This document shows positions 36,242 through 45,427 of a stretch of 64,000 nucleotides of DNA, piece by piece (positions within the stretch are counted from its first letter, which is position 1; the number at the start of each line of letters is the position of its first letter). Below the pieces are notes generated by a model that made no database searches, was not told where the DNA came from, and saw nothing but the letters and a program-made list of their open reading frames with translations. Source of the stretch: HGM04593 sp045533955. GTDB lineage: Bacteria > Bacteroidota > Bacteroidia > Bacteroidales > Bacteroidaceae. The translations under genes and the position numbers were made by a program. Location: NCBI GenBank assembly GCA_045533955.1, contig JAZSIU010000011.1, positions 1 through 64,000 on the forward strand. Direction: 5' to 3'.

Positions 36242-37144
36242 ATGACGCGAAAAAGATTAACCGGAATGGGAGTAGCGCTTGTTACTCCCTTTACAGAAGC
36301 GGGTGAGGTAGATTATGTAGCACTCGATAGATTAGTACAATCACAATTAGACGAAGGTACCGACTTTTTATGTGTCCTCGGAACAACAGCCGAGACACCC
36401 ACACTTACAACCGAGGAGAAACGCAATGTACGAAAATGCGTCATAGATAAAGTGGCAGGGCGTTTACCTATCTTGTTGGGCGTTGGAGGCAATTGCACGC
36501 AGAGCCTTATAAACGAACTCCTGAGCGAGGATTTTACCGGGGTAGATGCAATTCTCTCGGTAACCCCCTTCTACAATAAACCCAGCCAAGAGGGGCTTTA
36601 TCGCCATTATAGAGCGCTTGCCGCCGCCACTCAATTGCCCATATATATGTACAACGTACCCGGACGCACAGGCGTAAACCTGCTGCCCGATACCGTGGTG
36701 CGTCTGGCAACGGAGTGCCCCAATATTGTGGGCGTGAAAGAGGCCTCGGGTAGCTTGGCGCAGATAAAGGAGATTATCGACCGCACACCCGAGGGTTTCG
36801 ACGTTCTTTCGGGCGACGACGGTCTTGTCTTTGACATTATAAAATTGGGTGGTGTAGGCGCCGTAACAGTCTTTGGAAACGCTTATCCCGGCGCATTTGC
36901 GCAGATGACGCACCTTGCAATGGAGGGTAAGCTCGACGAGGCTGCACGCCTGAACGAGGCATTCGGCAGGGTATGCTCGCTACTCTTTGCCGACGGTAAC
37001 CCCACAGGTGTAAAGGTGCTTATGTCGCATCAGGGCAAGATGGGCAACAATCTGCGTCTGCCGCTTGCACCCGCGCGCAAAGATGTTGACGAGGCAATGC
37101 TCGAGGCAATGAAAGAGCTCGACGCCTTTTTGGCTGCAAAATAA
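36242..37144 (+). CDS. dapA: 4-hydroxy-tetrahydrodipicolinate synthase
   Basis: Condenses pyruvate and aspartate semialdehyde in the diaminopimelate/lysine pathway. 300 residues, TIM barrel. Motifs: GMGVALVTPFT at the start, the LGTTAETPTL loop (the usual GTTGE with Ala for Gly), Tyr in YMYNVPGRTGVNL, and the Schiff-base Lys in VGVKEASGSL near residue 167. The next gene follows by 30 bp on the same strand and may be co-transcribed. Confidence 0.95.
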   Translation: MTRKRLTGMGVALVTPFTEAGEVDYVALDRLVQSQLDEGTDFLCVLGTTAETPTLTTEEKRNVRKCVIDKVAGRLPILLGVGGNCTQSLINELLSEDFTGVDAILSVTPFYNKPSQEGLYRHYRALAAATQLPIYMYNVPGRTGVNLLPDTVVRLATECPNIVGVKEASGSLAQIKEIIDRTPEGFDVLSGDDGLVFDIIKLGGVGAVTVFGNAYPGAFAQMTHLAMEGKLDEAARLNEAFGRVCSLLFADGNPTGVKVLMSHQGKMGNNLRLPLAPARKDVDEAMLEAMKELDAFLAAK

Positions 37145-37174
37145 TCTGCCGCGCGCTTTTTAAACGGACAAAAA

Positions 37175-38140
37175 ATGAAGCCGAGAGTACTTATAACCTA
37201 TAACATCTTCGGTGAGTTGTACCGCGAGATTCTTGCGAATTTCGAGGTAACAATGCCCGCACACGGTGTCGAGAGTTTTACCTTCGACGAGGTGTTGTCG
37301 ATGATAGGCGGGTACGACGCGCTTCTGTCAATGTGGAATTTTCCGGTCGATAAGCGCTTGCTCGACGCAGCAACGAGGCTTAAAATAGTAGCCAATTTTG
37401 CCGTCGGATTCGATAATATAGACGTTGCCGAGGCAACGGCGCACGGTATAACCGTCGCAAACACCCCCGACCCCGTTACGGCCCCCACGGCCGACATTGC
37501 AATGGGACTTATGATTGACGTAATGCGCCGTATATGCTCGTTCGACAAACTGCAGCGTCGGGGCGATTATAAGAAAGGGATAATGAAGAATCTGGGTACC
37601 TCGCTCGAAGGCAAACGATTGGGTATTGTTGGAATGGGGCGCATCGGCAAGGCGGTAGCCCGCAGGGCCGCCGCCTTCGGGATGGAGATTGTCTACAACA
37701 ACCGCCGCCGGCTGCCCGTGGCCGAGGAACAACCATATTGTGCGCAGTATGTCGGCCTCGACGAACTTTTCAGCACCTCGGACGTTATCTCGCTGAATGC
37801 CCCTCTGACGGCCGATACCTATCATATTGTCGATGGTGCGCGTCTTGCGCAGATGAAGCCATCGGCTTTTCTCATAAACACGGCACGCGGAGCGCTGGTC
37901 GATGAAAGGGCGCTTGTCGAGGCGCTGCGCAGCGGCAGCATCGCAGGTGCCGGCCTCGACGTTTACGAATTTGACGACACGGTGAGCCGCGAACTACTCG
38001 AACTTGACAACACAGTGCTGACACCGCACATTGGCACGCAAACAATGGAAGGCCGACGCGAAATGGCAAAATTTGCGGCCACGAACATTGCCAATTTCTT
38101 TTGTGGAGGACGGGTGGCACGTGTAAATAAAATTGACTGA
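37175..38140 (+). CDS. D-isomer-specific 2-hydroxyacid dehydrogenase
   Basis: NAD(P)-dependent oxidoreductase, 321 residues, of the glycerate/hydroxypyruvate/glyoxylate reductase type. Nucleotide loop GIVGMGRIGKAVARR near residue 148; catalytic Arg in NTARGALVDERAL, Glu in the following segment, and His in LTPHIGTQTMEGR, all intact (unlike serA in this window). Lies between dapA and a TIGR02757 gene, 14 bp from the latter. The exact substrate is inferred only from general family resemblance. Confidence 0.88.
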   Translation: MKPRVLITYNIFGELYREILANFEVTMPAHGVESFTFDEVLSMIGGYDALLSMWNFPVDKRLLDAATRLKIVANFAVGFDNIDVAEATAHGITVANTPDPVTAPTADIAMGLMIDVMRRICSFDKLQRRGDYKKGIMKNLGTSLEGKRLGIVGMGRIGKAVARRAAAFGMEIVYNNRRRLPVAEEQPYCAQYVGLDELFSTSDVISLNAPLTADTYHIVDGARLAQMKPSAFLINTARGALVDERALVEALRSGSIAGAGLDVYEFDDTVSRELLELDNTVLTPHIGTQTMEGRREMAKFAATNIANFFCGGRVARVNKID

Positions 38141-38154
38141 CAAAAATCTCACTT

Positions 38155-38916
38155 ATGGAGAGGCTCAAAAAACTACTCGACGAAAAAGCAGCCCGTTACA
38201 ACTGCAAAGAATTTATAGCAGCCGACCCTATACAATTTCCACACGCATTCAGCGAGCGTCGCGACATTGAGATTGCGGCCCTCTTGGCCTCGGTTATTGC
38301 TTGGGGTAACCGCAGGATGATAATATCCTCGGGCAACAAAATGCTCTTTGGGATAATGGGAGGCAGGCCCTACGATTATATTATGCGAGGCGAGTGGCAG
38401 AGGCTCGCCCCCGAGGCAAATATCCACCGCACATTCTTTGTGCGCGATTTTATCTATCTGTGCCGTGGCTTGCAGGATATTTACAACCGCCACAATTCAA
38501 TGGAGGAACTTTTTATCGCCGAGGAGAGTGTGTGGGACGGCATTTATCATCTGCGAGCGGCTCTTGCAGGGGCCAACGACGGTGCATCGACGCGGCACAT
38601 TTCTAACCCCGTGGCTGCGGCCGGAAAGCCCGCCTCGGCCTGCAAAAGGCTCAATATGATGCTGCGCTGGCTCTGTCGCAACGACGGAATTGTAGATATA
38701 GGACTGTGGCAGCAGATAGCCCCCTCGCAGCTTATGATACCCCTCGACGTGCACGTCTCGCGCATCGGACGCGCCCTCTCGCTGATAGAGCGCAAGAGTA
38801 ACGACCGTCGCACCGTCGAGCAGCTCACAGCCCGCCTCAGGGAATTGTGCCCCGAGGACCCCGTGAAATACGATTTTGCCCTCTTTGGCATAGGCGTCGA
38901 GGGCGATACAATATAA
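38155..38916 (+). CDS. TIGR02757 family protein
   Basis: Conserved protein of about 250 residues typical of Bacteroidota and some other bacteria; function not established. Seen: the opening MERLKKLLDEKAARYN, a central DPIQFPHAFSERRDIEIAAL, RLNMMLRWLCRNDGIVDIGLW, and the C-terminal LIPLDVHVSRIGRAL-like stretch followed by CPEDPVKYDFALFGIGV. The C-terminal half recalls helix-hairpin-helix DNA glycosylase folds, an impression rather than a firm assignment. Starts 14 bp after the dehydrogenase; 20 bp before malic enzyme. Confidence 0.85.
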   Translation: MERLKKLLDEKAARYNCKEFIAADPIQFPHAFSERRDIEIAALLASVIAWGNRRMIISSGNKMLFGIMGGRPYDYIMRGEWQRLAPEANIHRTFFVRDFIYLCRGLQDIYNRHNSMEELFIAEESVWDGIYHLRAALAGANDGASTRHISNPVAAAGKPASACKRLNMMLRWLCRNDGIVDIGLWQQIAPSQLMIPLDVHVSRIGRALSLIERKSNDRRTVEQLTARLRELCPEDPVKYDFALFGIGVEGDTI

Positions 38917-38936
38917 GAACAGATAATTATAGGAAT

Positions 38937-41216
38937 ATGGCAAAGATAACAAAAGAAGATGCGCTTCGCTACCACGAGGGTAAGCGCCCGGGAAAAATAG
39001 AGGTAGTCCCCACAAAGCCTTACTTTACGCAGACCGACCTTTCGCTCGCTTACTCGCCGGGAGTAGCCGAGCCCTGTCTCGAGATTCAAAAGAACCCGCA
39101 AGATGCCTATCGTTACACCGACAAAGGCAATCTTGTGGCGGTAATATCGAACGGAACGGCAGTGCTTGGTCTGGGTAATATTGGCGCACTCAGCGGAAAG
39201 CCTGTGATGGAAGGTAAAGGCCTGCTCTTTAAAATATATGCAGGAATAGACGTTTTTGACATTGAGGTAGATGAGAGCGACACAGATAAATTCGTCGAGG
39301 CTGTAAAGGCCATCGCACCAACATTCGGAGGAATAAACCTCGAGGACATTAAGGCTCCCGAGTGCTTCGAGATTGAGCGCCGTCTGAAAGAGGAACTCGA
39401 CATTCCCGTGATGCACGACGACCAACACGGTACTGCCATTATCTCGGCCGCAGGAATGCTGAACGCACTCGAGGTGAACGGAAAAGATATTTCCACCATA
39501 AAAGTAGTGGTTAACGGTGCAGGCGCAGCAGCAATCTCCTGCGCAAGGCTTTATGTGGCATTGGGAGTAAAGAAAGAGAACATTGTGATGCTCGACAGTA
39601 AAGGCGTCATAAACACCAAGCGCGAGCGTCTGACACCCGAGAAGATAGAGTTTGCAACCACACGCGACGACGTTTACACACTTCAGGAGGCAATCGTCGG
39701 TGCCGACCTCTTCCTCGGGCTCTCCAAAGGAAACATTCTCACAAAAGAGATGGTGCGCTCAATGGCCGCCGACCCCATAGTATTTGCCCTTGCCAATCCG
39801 GTCCCCGAAATATCCTATGAGGATGCAATGGAGAGCCGCCCCGACGTGCTTATGAGCACCGGTCGCAGCGACTATCCCAATCAGATAAACAATGTAATAG
39901 GCTTCCCATATATATTTCGCGGAGCGCTCGACACAGCCGCAACAGCCATCAACGAAGAGATGAAATTAGCCGCCGTGCGCGCCATTGCCGACCTTGCCAA
40001 ACAACCCGTCCCCGAGATTGTCAACGAGGTCTATCACGTGAGCAATCTTACATTCGGCCGTGAATATTTCATTCCAAAGCCCGTTGACCCCCGCCTGCTC
40101 ACGGAGGTATCGGCAGCCGTGGCACGAGCAGCCATCGAGAGTGGGGTGGCGCGCAAGACCATCGACGATTGGGACAGATACAAAGAGCATCTGCGCGAGT
40201 TTATGGGACGCGAGTCGAAACTCACACAGCAGATACACGACACGGCACGCTCGCACCCCAAACGCGTGGTATTTGCCGAGGGAGCGCACCCCTCAATGAT
40301 GAAGGCCGCCGTACAGGCCAAGGAAGAGGGCATCTGCCACCCCATCCTTTTGGGCAACGACGAGCGTATCGTTAAGCTGGCCAAAGAACTCGACCTCAGC
40401 CTCGAGGGCATCGAGGTAGTCAACCTGCGCCACGACCGCGAGGCTTCGCGCCGCGAGCGTTACGCGCGCATCCTCAACGACAAGCGTCAGCGCGAGGGAT
40501 ATACTTTCGAAGAGGCCAATGACAAAATGTTCGAGCGCAACTACTTTGGAATGATGATGGTCGAGACGGGCGACGCCGATGCTTTCATAACCGGCCTATA
40601 TACAAAATACTCGAACACCATAAAAGTGGCCCGCGAGGTAATCGGCCTGCAAGAGGGATTCGACCATTTTGCCACGATGCACATTCTCAACTCAAAAAAA
40701 GGAACATATTTTGTGGCCGATACACTCATCAACCGCAGCCCCGACACAAAGACGCTTGTCGATATTGCACGATTGAGCGAAAAGGCACTCCACTTTTTCA
40801 ATCACGAGCCTGTAATGGCAATGGTCTCTTACAGTAATTTTGGAAGCGACAAGGGCGGCAGCGCGGGCGACGTTCACGAGGCAATAGAGATTCTGCACCG
40901 CGAACATCCCAATTGGCTCATCGACGGCGAGATGCAGGTGAACGTGGCACTGAACCGCGAACTTCGCGACAGCAAATATCCCTTCTCGCGTCTCTACGGC
41001 AAGGATGTAAACACGCTCATTTTCCCCTGTCTGAGTGCTGCCAACAGCTCGTACAAGATGCTTCAGGCACTAAGCTCCGACACCGAGATTATCGGCCCCA
41101 TTCAGATGGGACTGAACAAGCCCATTCACTTTATCGACTTTGAAAGTTCGGTGCAGGATATTCTGAACGTAACGGCAATTGCGGTTATTGATGCAATTAC
41201 TAACGAGAAGAAATAA
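38937..41216 (+). CDS. maeB: NADP-dependent malic enzyme with phosphotransacetylase-like domain
   Basis: Decarboxylates malate to pyruvate with reduction of NADP+. About 759 residues from ATG 38937 (MAKITKEDALRYHEGKRPGK); an upstream in-frame ATG lies inside the previous gene. N-terminal malic domain (YSPGVAEPCLEI; MHDDQHGTAIISAAG), a nucleotide-binding domain (VVNGAGAAAISCARL), and from about residue 430 a phosphotransacetylase-like domain (RVVFAEGAHPSMMKAAVQA; SGEMQVN-like DGEMQVNVALN). The fused C-terminal domain is usually regulatory, responding to acetyl-CoA. Followed by a strong terminator. Confidence 0.94.
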   Translation: MAKITKEDALRYHEGKRPGKIEVVPTKPYFTQTDLSLAYSPGVAEPCLEIQKNPQDAYRYTDKGNLVAVISNGTAVLGLGNIGALSGKPVMEGKGLLFKIYAGIDVFDIEVDESDTDKFVEAVKAIAPTFGGINLEDIKAPECFEIERRLKEELDIPVMHDDQHGTAIISAAGMLNALEVNGKDISTIKVVVNGAGAAAISCARLYVALGVKKENIVMLDSKGVINTKRERLTPEKIEFATTRDDVYTLQEAIVGADLFLGLSKGNILTKEMVRSMAADPIVFALANPVPEISYEDAMESRPDVLMSTGRSDYPNQINNVIGFPYIFRGALDTAATAINEEMKLAAVRAIADLAKQPVPEIVNEVYHVSNLTFGREYFIPKPVDPRLLTEVSAAVARAAIESGVARKTIDDWDRYKEHLREFMGRESKLTQQIHDTARSHPKRVVFAEGAHPSMMKAAVQAKEEGICHPILLGNDERIVKLAKELDLSLEGIEVVNLRHDREASRRERYARILNDKRQREGYTFEEANDKMFERNYFGMMMVETGDADAFITGLYTKYSNTIKVAREVIGLQEGFDHFATMHILNSKKGTYFVADTLINRSPDTKTLVDIARLSEKALHFFNHEPVMAMVSYSNFGSDKGGSAGDVHEAIEILHREHPNWLIDGEMQVNVALNRELRDSKYPFSRLYGKDVNTLIFPCLSAANSSYKMLQALSSDTEIIGPIQMGLNKPIHFIDFESSVQDILNVTAIAVIDAITNEKK

Positions 41217-41248
41217 ATAACGCTCGGCAACCTTTTAGCAGGCTCGCA

Positions 41249-41300
41249 AAAACACTCCTCCCACCCGATTATTTTCACAATCGGGTGGGAGGAGTGTTTT
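41249..41300. terminator. Bidirectional terminator between maeB and a lipoprotein gene
   Basis: Perfect 22-bp inverted repeat (arms 41249-41270 and 41279-41300, core CCTCCCACCCGATT) with an 8-nt loop, lying between convergent genes. Confidence 0.9.
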
Positions 41301-41320
41301 CTCGTTATAAACTTTTTTAG

Positions 41321-42034
41321 TTACATTTTAGACAACTTCTGCATCATTCGAGCCTTCATTTTATTCATATACTCAATGTTGAATACGTCGCTTCTCGAGA
41401 ATTGACTCTCAAGATAAAGCAACATTGCAATGCCGTTATCACAAGCTAATCCTATCAAAGTTTTTGCATTATCGGCTCTTTCGGAATCAATATAAATCAA
41501 AATTCCTTCACTTTGAGTCATATATTTGTAGCGCTGATTAAGGTGCTTGGTAATTTGGCTTTTATAGTTTGCATCACCCATCATCATACACTCGGTTAAT
41601 CTATACTCCTCGAAAGTGTACATTTCCAATGGCAAAGCCTCGTTGTTAGTTACGTATCCAACCATTTCACCATCGGCTGCATCGGGCATTCCGCGTTTCT
41701 CTATCAAAGCATTTTTGCTTATTCCCCATTCAGTAACAGGCTCGTTATAGAGAGTGTAGTTGGGCTTTACTGTTACATCGCAGTGTAAATTGTGTTTGTT
41801 TAATAAAACTCTTGCTGTGCCCATACGTTGTGCTGTTATAATTCCCTCTTGGTCGATGGTGGCAACATAAGGGTTAGATGTCAACCACTCGCCTTTAAAA
41901 CCAAGGTCGAATGTCTCGCCAACCTCAAGCTCACAGCTTGTTTGAACAGAAGGTACCTCATCGTCATCCTTTGAGCAAGATGCGATACAAAAACTTAATG
42001 CGGTTAAAAGCATCAAGGAATAGAAATTTTTCAT
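41321..42034 (-). CDS. Lipoprotein with bacterial Ig-like (BIG2-type) N-terminal part
   Basis: About 237 residues from ATG 42034 (MKNFYSLMLLTALSFCIASC). The lipobox FCIASC puts the lipidated Cys at about residue 20, followed by an acidic linker (SKDDDEVP), consistent with surface export signals of Bacteroidota lipoproteins. Residues about 30-90 resemble a BIG2-type Ig domain (ASTIDQEGIITAQRMGTARV-like, key residues IDQEGIITA, GTARVLL). The C-terminal half is unrecognised. The frame extends 17 codons upstream without support. Function unknown. Confidence 0.8.
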   Translation of the reverse strand: MKNFYSLMLLTALSFCIASCSKDDDEVPSVQTSCELEVGETFDLGFKGEWLTSNPYVATIDQEGIITAQRMGTARVLLNKHNLHCDVTVKPNYTLYNEPVTEWGISKNALIEKRGMPDAADGEMVGYVTNNEALPLEMYTFEEYRLTECMMMGDANYKSQITKHLNQRYKYMTQSEGILIYIDSERADNAKTLIGLACDNGIAMLLYLESQFSRSDVFNIEYMNKMKARMMQKLSKM

Positions 42035-42294
42035 AATTTTAGATTTTATGTTTATTGCAATATTGCAGTTTCTTATAGTCTGCATTAACTAAAATAAATA
42101 AAGCGCAGACTTTTGCCAACGCTCTCAGGCTCATCACAAGCCGAATATACAGTGGTTCAGTCTGCACCTATTATAATCCAATTGTATATTCTTTTGCTTT
42201 TTTTGTTTCGAGGAGGTTATTCAATAGCGATTGAGCAATTTTTTTTTTGGAAAAGTCTTACATTCGCTTCTCTCCCGACTGCCTTGCAAATATA

Positions 42295-42488
42295 GTGCAA
42301 GCGAATGAAATAATGCAAATTTATTTGCAATTATTTCGCAATGAGCGCCGCCTATATTCAGCTTTTGCTAAATAAGTGCAAGCGAATGAAATAATGCAAA
42401 TTTATTTGCAATTATTTCGCAATGAGCGCCGCCTATATTCAGCCTTTGCTAAATAAGTGCAAACGAATGAAATAATGCAAATTTATTT
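42295..42488. repeat. 81-bp tandem repeat, two full copies plus a partial third
   Basis: Copies begin at 42295, 42376 and 42457 (word GTGCAAGCGAATGAAATAAT; the third has one change and breaks off after about 32 bp). The first two are nearly identical. Each copy includes an imperfect inverted repeat in which GAAATAATGCAAAT can pair with ATTTGCAATTATTTC. Not coding in any frame of note. Lies upstream of a NUDIX/winged-helix regulator. Confidence 0.9.
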
Positions 42489-42552
42489 CTTAGAGATTAT
42501 TTGCGTAGAAATAACACATAATATTTTGAGCTTCCAAAAAATACAACTAAAT

Positions 42553-42571
42553 TTGCGTTAAATAAACGCAA
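42553..42571. promoter_or_regulatory. Palindrome TTGCGTT-N5-AACGCAA before the NUDIX gene (possible operator)
   Basis: Perfect 7-bp arms around AAATA, ending 7 bp before the ATG at 42578. Its position and symmetry suit a dimeric regulator, such as the NrtR-like product itself. A related word (TTATTTGCG) occurs upstream at about 42497. Confidence 0.5.
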
Positions 42572-42577
42572 TAAAGA

Positions 42578-43270
42578 ATGGGCAAACAAAAATTCTGTTA
42601 CAAATATCCGCATCCGTCGGTAGCAACCGATTGTGTAATTTTCGGCTTCGATGGGGCAGCCATCAAAATACTGCTTATCCAGCGAGGCGTTGAACCTTTT
42701 AAAGGAAAATGGGCATTCCCGGGTGGCTTTATGAGGATTGACGAGACGGCCCGCGAGTGTGCAAGGCGTGAATTAGAGGAAGAAACAGGGCTCAAAAATG
42801 CCACAGTCGAGCAGTTTTATACCTTCTCGGACGTGAATCGCGACCCACGCGAACGGGTAATAACCATCGCTCACTATGCCCTTGTGCGCCTATCCGAAGT
42901 CAAGGGAGGCGACGATGCAGCCTCGGCCCGATGGTTCTCTATGAACGAGGTGCCGAGCCTTGCCTTCGACCACGAACGCATCCTGCGTATGGCCACGAGC
43001 CGCCTTAAAGAGCGCATCTGCTTCGAGCCCATCGGATTCGAGCTGCTGCCCGAGATATTTACTATGACCGAGCTTCAAAATCTCTACGAAGCTATTCTTG
43101 AGATAAAGTTCGACCGTCGCAATTTCTATAATAAAATGCTCAAACTCGGTATCCTCGCCGAGGCCGAGCCCCGTCCCCTGAATGCATCGCGCCGCACACC
43201 GAGTAAGTATCGCTTCAATGCCGAAAAGTACGCCCGGCTGAAGCAAAAAGGATTCAGATTAGAGTTTTAA
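42578..43270 (+). CDS. NUDIX-domain winged-helix regulator (NrtR/AraR-like)
   Basis: 230 residues. The N-terminal NUDIX domain (residues 10-145) has an intact NUDIX box, GFMRIDETARECARRELEEE followed by TGL, so hydrolysis remains possible. The C-terminal part (about 150-230; FTMTELQNLYEAIL, NFYNKMLKLGILAE, SKYRFNAEKYARL) is a winged helix. This combination is the NrtR family, whose members sense ADP-ribose or, in Bacteroidota, sugars such as arabinose and repress transcription. Ligand unknown. A palindrome next to its start suggests autoregulation. Confidence 0.88.
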   Translation: MGKQKFCYKYPHPSVATDCVIFGFDGAAIKILLIQRGVEPFKGKWAFPGGFMRIDETARECARRELEEETGLKNATVEQFYTFSDVNRDPRERVITIAHYALVRLSEVKGGDDAASARWFSMNEVPSLAFDHERILRMATSRLKERICFEPIGFELLPEIFTMTELQNLYEAILEIKFDRRNFYNKMLKLGILAEAEPRPLNASRRTPSKYRFNAEKYARLKQKGFRLEF

Positions 43271-43585
43271 AAGTTATAAATATTCAATATTAAGAGTGCC
43301 GGCCCTACCCGTGAAGCGCGACAATGACATTTTTAATGATGCGCGCCGAACCTTATCCCACAGCACTTATCTTTAATGCAAAAGACGCGACATTTTTCTT
43401 CAAAAAAAGGTTGATTCCTGTAAATAATAATCCTTTTTGTACCGAGGAATATAGAAATCCCAACCCTCGGGGGAATATTTTGTTAGCTTATACTCTCTAT
43501 ACACAGAAGCAGTTAGCCATAAGTAAACGCTCGCACCGAGAGTATTATCCAATCTTTTTGTAAATATAAAATTAACATAGAGAAG
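43271..43585. other. Intergenic region without clear features
   Basis: 315 bases between the NUDIX and phosphatase genes. A 79-codon open frame is present but its composition is unconvincing. No strong hairpin or repeat was noticed. Confidence 0.5.
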
Positions 43586-44263
43586 ATGAGAATAAGATAT
43601 GCAATTATAAGTAAAAAGGGTCCTCGTTCCAATAACGAGGACTATGTGAGGGTTGCAGATAAACCCGAGGAATCTCAGTGGCTCGGGGTGGTGTGCGACG
43701 GGATGGGCGGCCACGCAATGGGTGATGTAGCTGCCGAGACTGTTTGCAACGCCATCTGCGAGTATTGCTTGTGCGCCGACGATGGGGATACTATTATAAA
43801 ACTGAATAAAGCCTGCCGCTCGGCATCCGCAAAATTAGATAAACGCTCATCCGAGATGAACCATCTTAAAATGGGCACCACGCTTGCAATGGCAAGTATC
43901 GACAACAACGTAATAACCATTGCCCATTGCGGCGACAGCCGTTGTTACCTGATGCGTCGGGGTAATCTGCTTTACGAGACAAAAGACCACGCAGGCGACA
44001 GCTTCAATTGGAATGTTGTAACAAAATGCTTTTTCTCGTACGACCCCGAAGCATCAGTTCCCGATATTGCACAATTCGAGATAAAGCCCGGCGACAGAGT
44101 TTTATTGTGCTCGGACGGCCTATATAAAAGTATGCCACCCGAAATTCTTAAAGCAAGAATGATGGACGACAAAACACCCGAAGAGATATTGGACGTTTAC
44201 GATTTTTTGTGCGAAAAGAATGCCGACGACAACTATACCGCCATTCTGGCCATCGTAGAGTAG
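43586..44263 (+). CDS. PP2C-family serine/threonine protein phosphatase
   Basis: Metal-dependent phosphatase of the PPM/PP2C (Stp1) type, 225 residues, cytosolic. Metal ligands fit SNNED near residue 16, CDGMGGHAMGDVAAE near residue 37, LLCSDGLYK near residue 173, and DDNYTAILAIVE at the end; GDSRCYLMRRGNLLYETKDHAG is described by its key residues GDSR and KDHAG. No paired kinase gene is adjacent, so the substrate is unknown. Last clear chromosomal gene before the guaA island. Confidence 0.9.
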   Translation: MRIRYAIISKKGPRSNNEDYVRVADKPEESQWLGVVCDGMGGHAMGDVAAETVCNAICEYCLCADDGDTIIKLNKACRSASAKLDKRSSEMNHLKMGTTLAMASIDNNVITIAHCGDSRCYLMRRGNLLYETKDHAGDSFNWNVVTKCFFSYDPEASVPDIAQFEIKPGDRVLLCSDGLYKSMPPEILKARMMDDKTPEEILDVYDFLCEKNADDNYTAILAIVE

Positions 44264-44395
44264 GGCGCAATGTTATTCTAGCCCTAAAAAGTTGCCAAGG
44301 CTGATAAAGTGCCTTTAACAATTTTTACAGGCAGCCACTATCGAGAGTTTAAAGCAAAAAAGGGTGGATATTTACCTATATTGAAGCTGTAATAA

Positions 44396-44836
44396 ATGCG
44401 GCATCAGGCATTTTTTTTACTCCTGCGCCGAGCAATTCTGTCTAAAAATCGGATGCTGGCCGACTTTTATAGTGCAGCTGTTTACTTTTTAAAAGCCCTC
44501 TTTAGCAGCAGGCGTGCGGCGCAGATGCGGTTCTTGATGGTTGCCCAGTGGCAGGCCGAGCGCGAGCGTAATCTCGCAATATTTGTAGCTCCGGGCATAC
44601 ATTATCAGTGGGGTGGAAAAATCGGGTGGGAGCTTTGCGATAATGCGAGAAACATCGTGAAATTCCGGCAGTACGTCGGCTGCGTCATCTGTGCTGTAAT
44701 AATTATAATTGGTATTTTCTATTCTTACTCTTCACTCCGCAAAGAGAGACGTTCGTTAAGAAAGATATTTCGCATAATCCGCCGGGCCCAATGGTCGAAT
44801 CTCGTTCCGATAGTAAAATATTTTCGCTTGATATAG
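44396..44836 (+). CDS. Doubtful hypothetical ORF at the island's left border
   Basis: 146 codons, not recognised. It is Arg-rich with one convincing membrane segment (YVGCVICAVIIIIGIFYSY, near residue 92) and ends about 5 bp before the first sequence shared with the island modules. It could be a real small membrane protein, perhaps cut by the insertion, or a chance frame. The rest of 44264-44840 shows no other gene. Confidence 0.25.
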   Translation: MRHQAFFLLLRRAILSKNRMLADFYSAAVYFLKALFSSRRAAQMRFLMVAQWQAERERNLAIFVAPGIHYQWGGKIGWELCDNARNIVKFRQYVGCVICAVIIIIGIFYSYSSLRKERRSLRKIFRIIRRAQWSNLVPIVKYFRLI

Positions 44837-44840
44837 GCCT

Positions 44841-45311
44841 TTGTTAGCCATAATGTTAAAAACCCCTCTAGAATGGTCGGGAGGGTGTGAAAATAAAGCA
44901 ACCGCCTCAACATAATGAAACGTCGGAGCGGTTGTAAGTTGTTGACTATTTTCTGTTTGCCCTGCGGGCAACTCCCATTGAGTCAATCACTGTCGCATCG
45001 CGACCGTATCCCACGCTTTGCGTGACTATTACTCAGTGATTGCCTCTATCATTTTGCAAGCAAAATAATTGACTCATCACAATGTTGCCTTTAACTTTGT
45101 TGAAACGCTGCTGCACTCGTTGTAAAAACTCAAACAAGTTTAGTTTTAACTTGTTGGCAGGTGTTTTGGGCAATCGCACGTCGCGTGGCACTAGAACTCT
45201 CCCTCTGTTTATAGAGGGAGTACCCGAAGGGGGAGGGAGTATTTGTGCTACACGCGACTAACTGCTCAAAAGGTTGCTCAGTAGTCGTAAAAAACAGCGT
45301 TTTTTACGACT
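44841..45311. mobile_element. Module 0: right-end remnant, no gene
   Basis: Only the right-end part of a module: a decayed copy of the segment seen at 49969-50018 and 54995-55044 (conserved words TAATGTTAAA, GAATGGTC and GAGGGTGTGA), the hairpin-rich noncoding block, and a 35-bp sequence (45245-45279) identical to 50267-50301. It ends in a perfect hairpin (15-bp arms 45281-45295 / 45299-45313). No cargo gene remains. Confidence 0.65.
45245..45279. repeat. 35-bp direct repeat, copy 1
   Basis: Identical to 50267-50301; begins GTGCTACACGCGACTAACTG. Both copies lie 30-35 bp before an att-like site, so they mark the same end of two modules. Confidence 0.9.
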
Positions 45312-45313
45312 AC
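45281..45313. terminator. Perfect hairpin at the module 0 / module I junction
   Basis: Arms of 15 bp (GTAGTCGTAAAAAAC and complement) with AGC as loop. At the equivalent place in modules II and III the shorter hairpin AAAAAAC-GCT-GTTTTTT is found. Confidence 0.7.
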
Positions 45314-45427
45314 TCGACTAGAATAGTTAAATTGGGGTTAAATATTTTAACTTTATTATCAATGCTTTAACACTGAATTTTACCTTTTGAAACGGCAACT
45401 GGTGTCAAGAACAGGTGTCGAAAAATT

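Larger units (their letters stand above)
42035..42577. other. Regulatory-looking intergenic region upstream of the NUDIX gene
   Basis: No gene seen. It separates two divergent genes and holds the 81-bp tandem repeats (42295-42488) and the palindrome at 42553-42571, both listed separately. The first 200 bases carry no clear structure. Confidence 0.6.

Noticed and set aside
38547..39428. 293-codon minus-strand frame across the TIGR02757/maeB junction
   Set aside because: Antisense to two well-supported genes.
42295..42488. Tandem repeats as a possible CRISPR array
   Set aside because: The units are contiguous 81-bp repeats without unique spacers, and no cas genes are present.
43324..43563. 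79-codon ORF between NUDIX and PP2C genes
   Set aside because: No promoter, no recognisable domain and unconvincing composition; left as intergenic.
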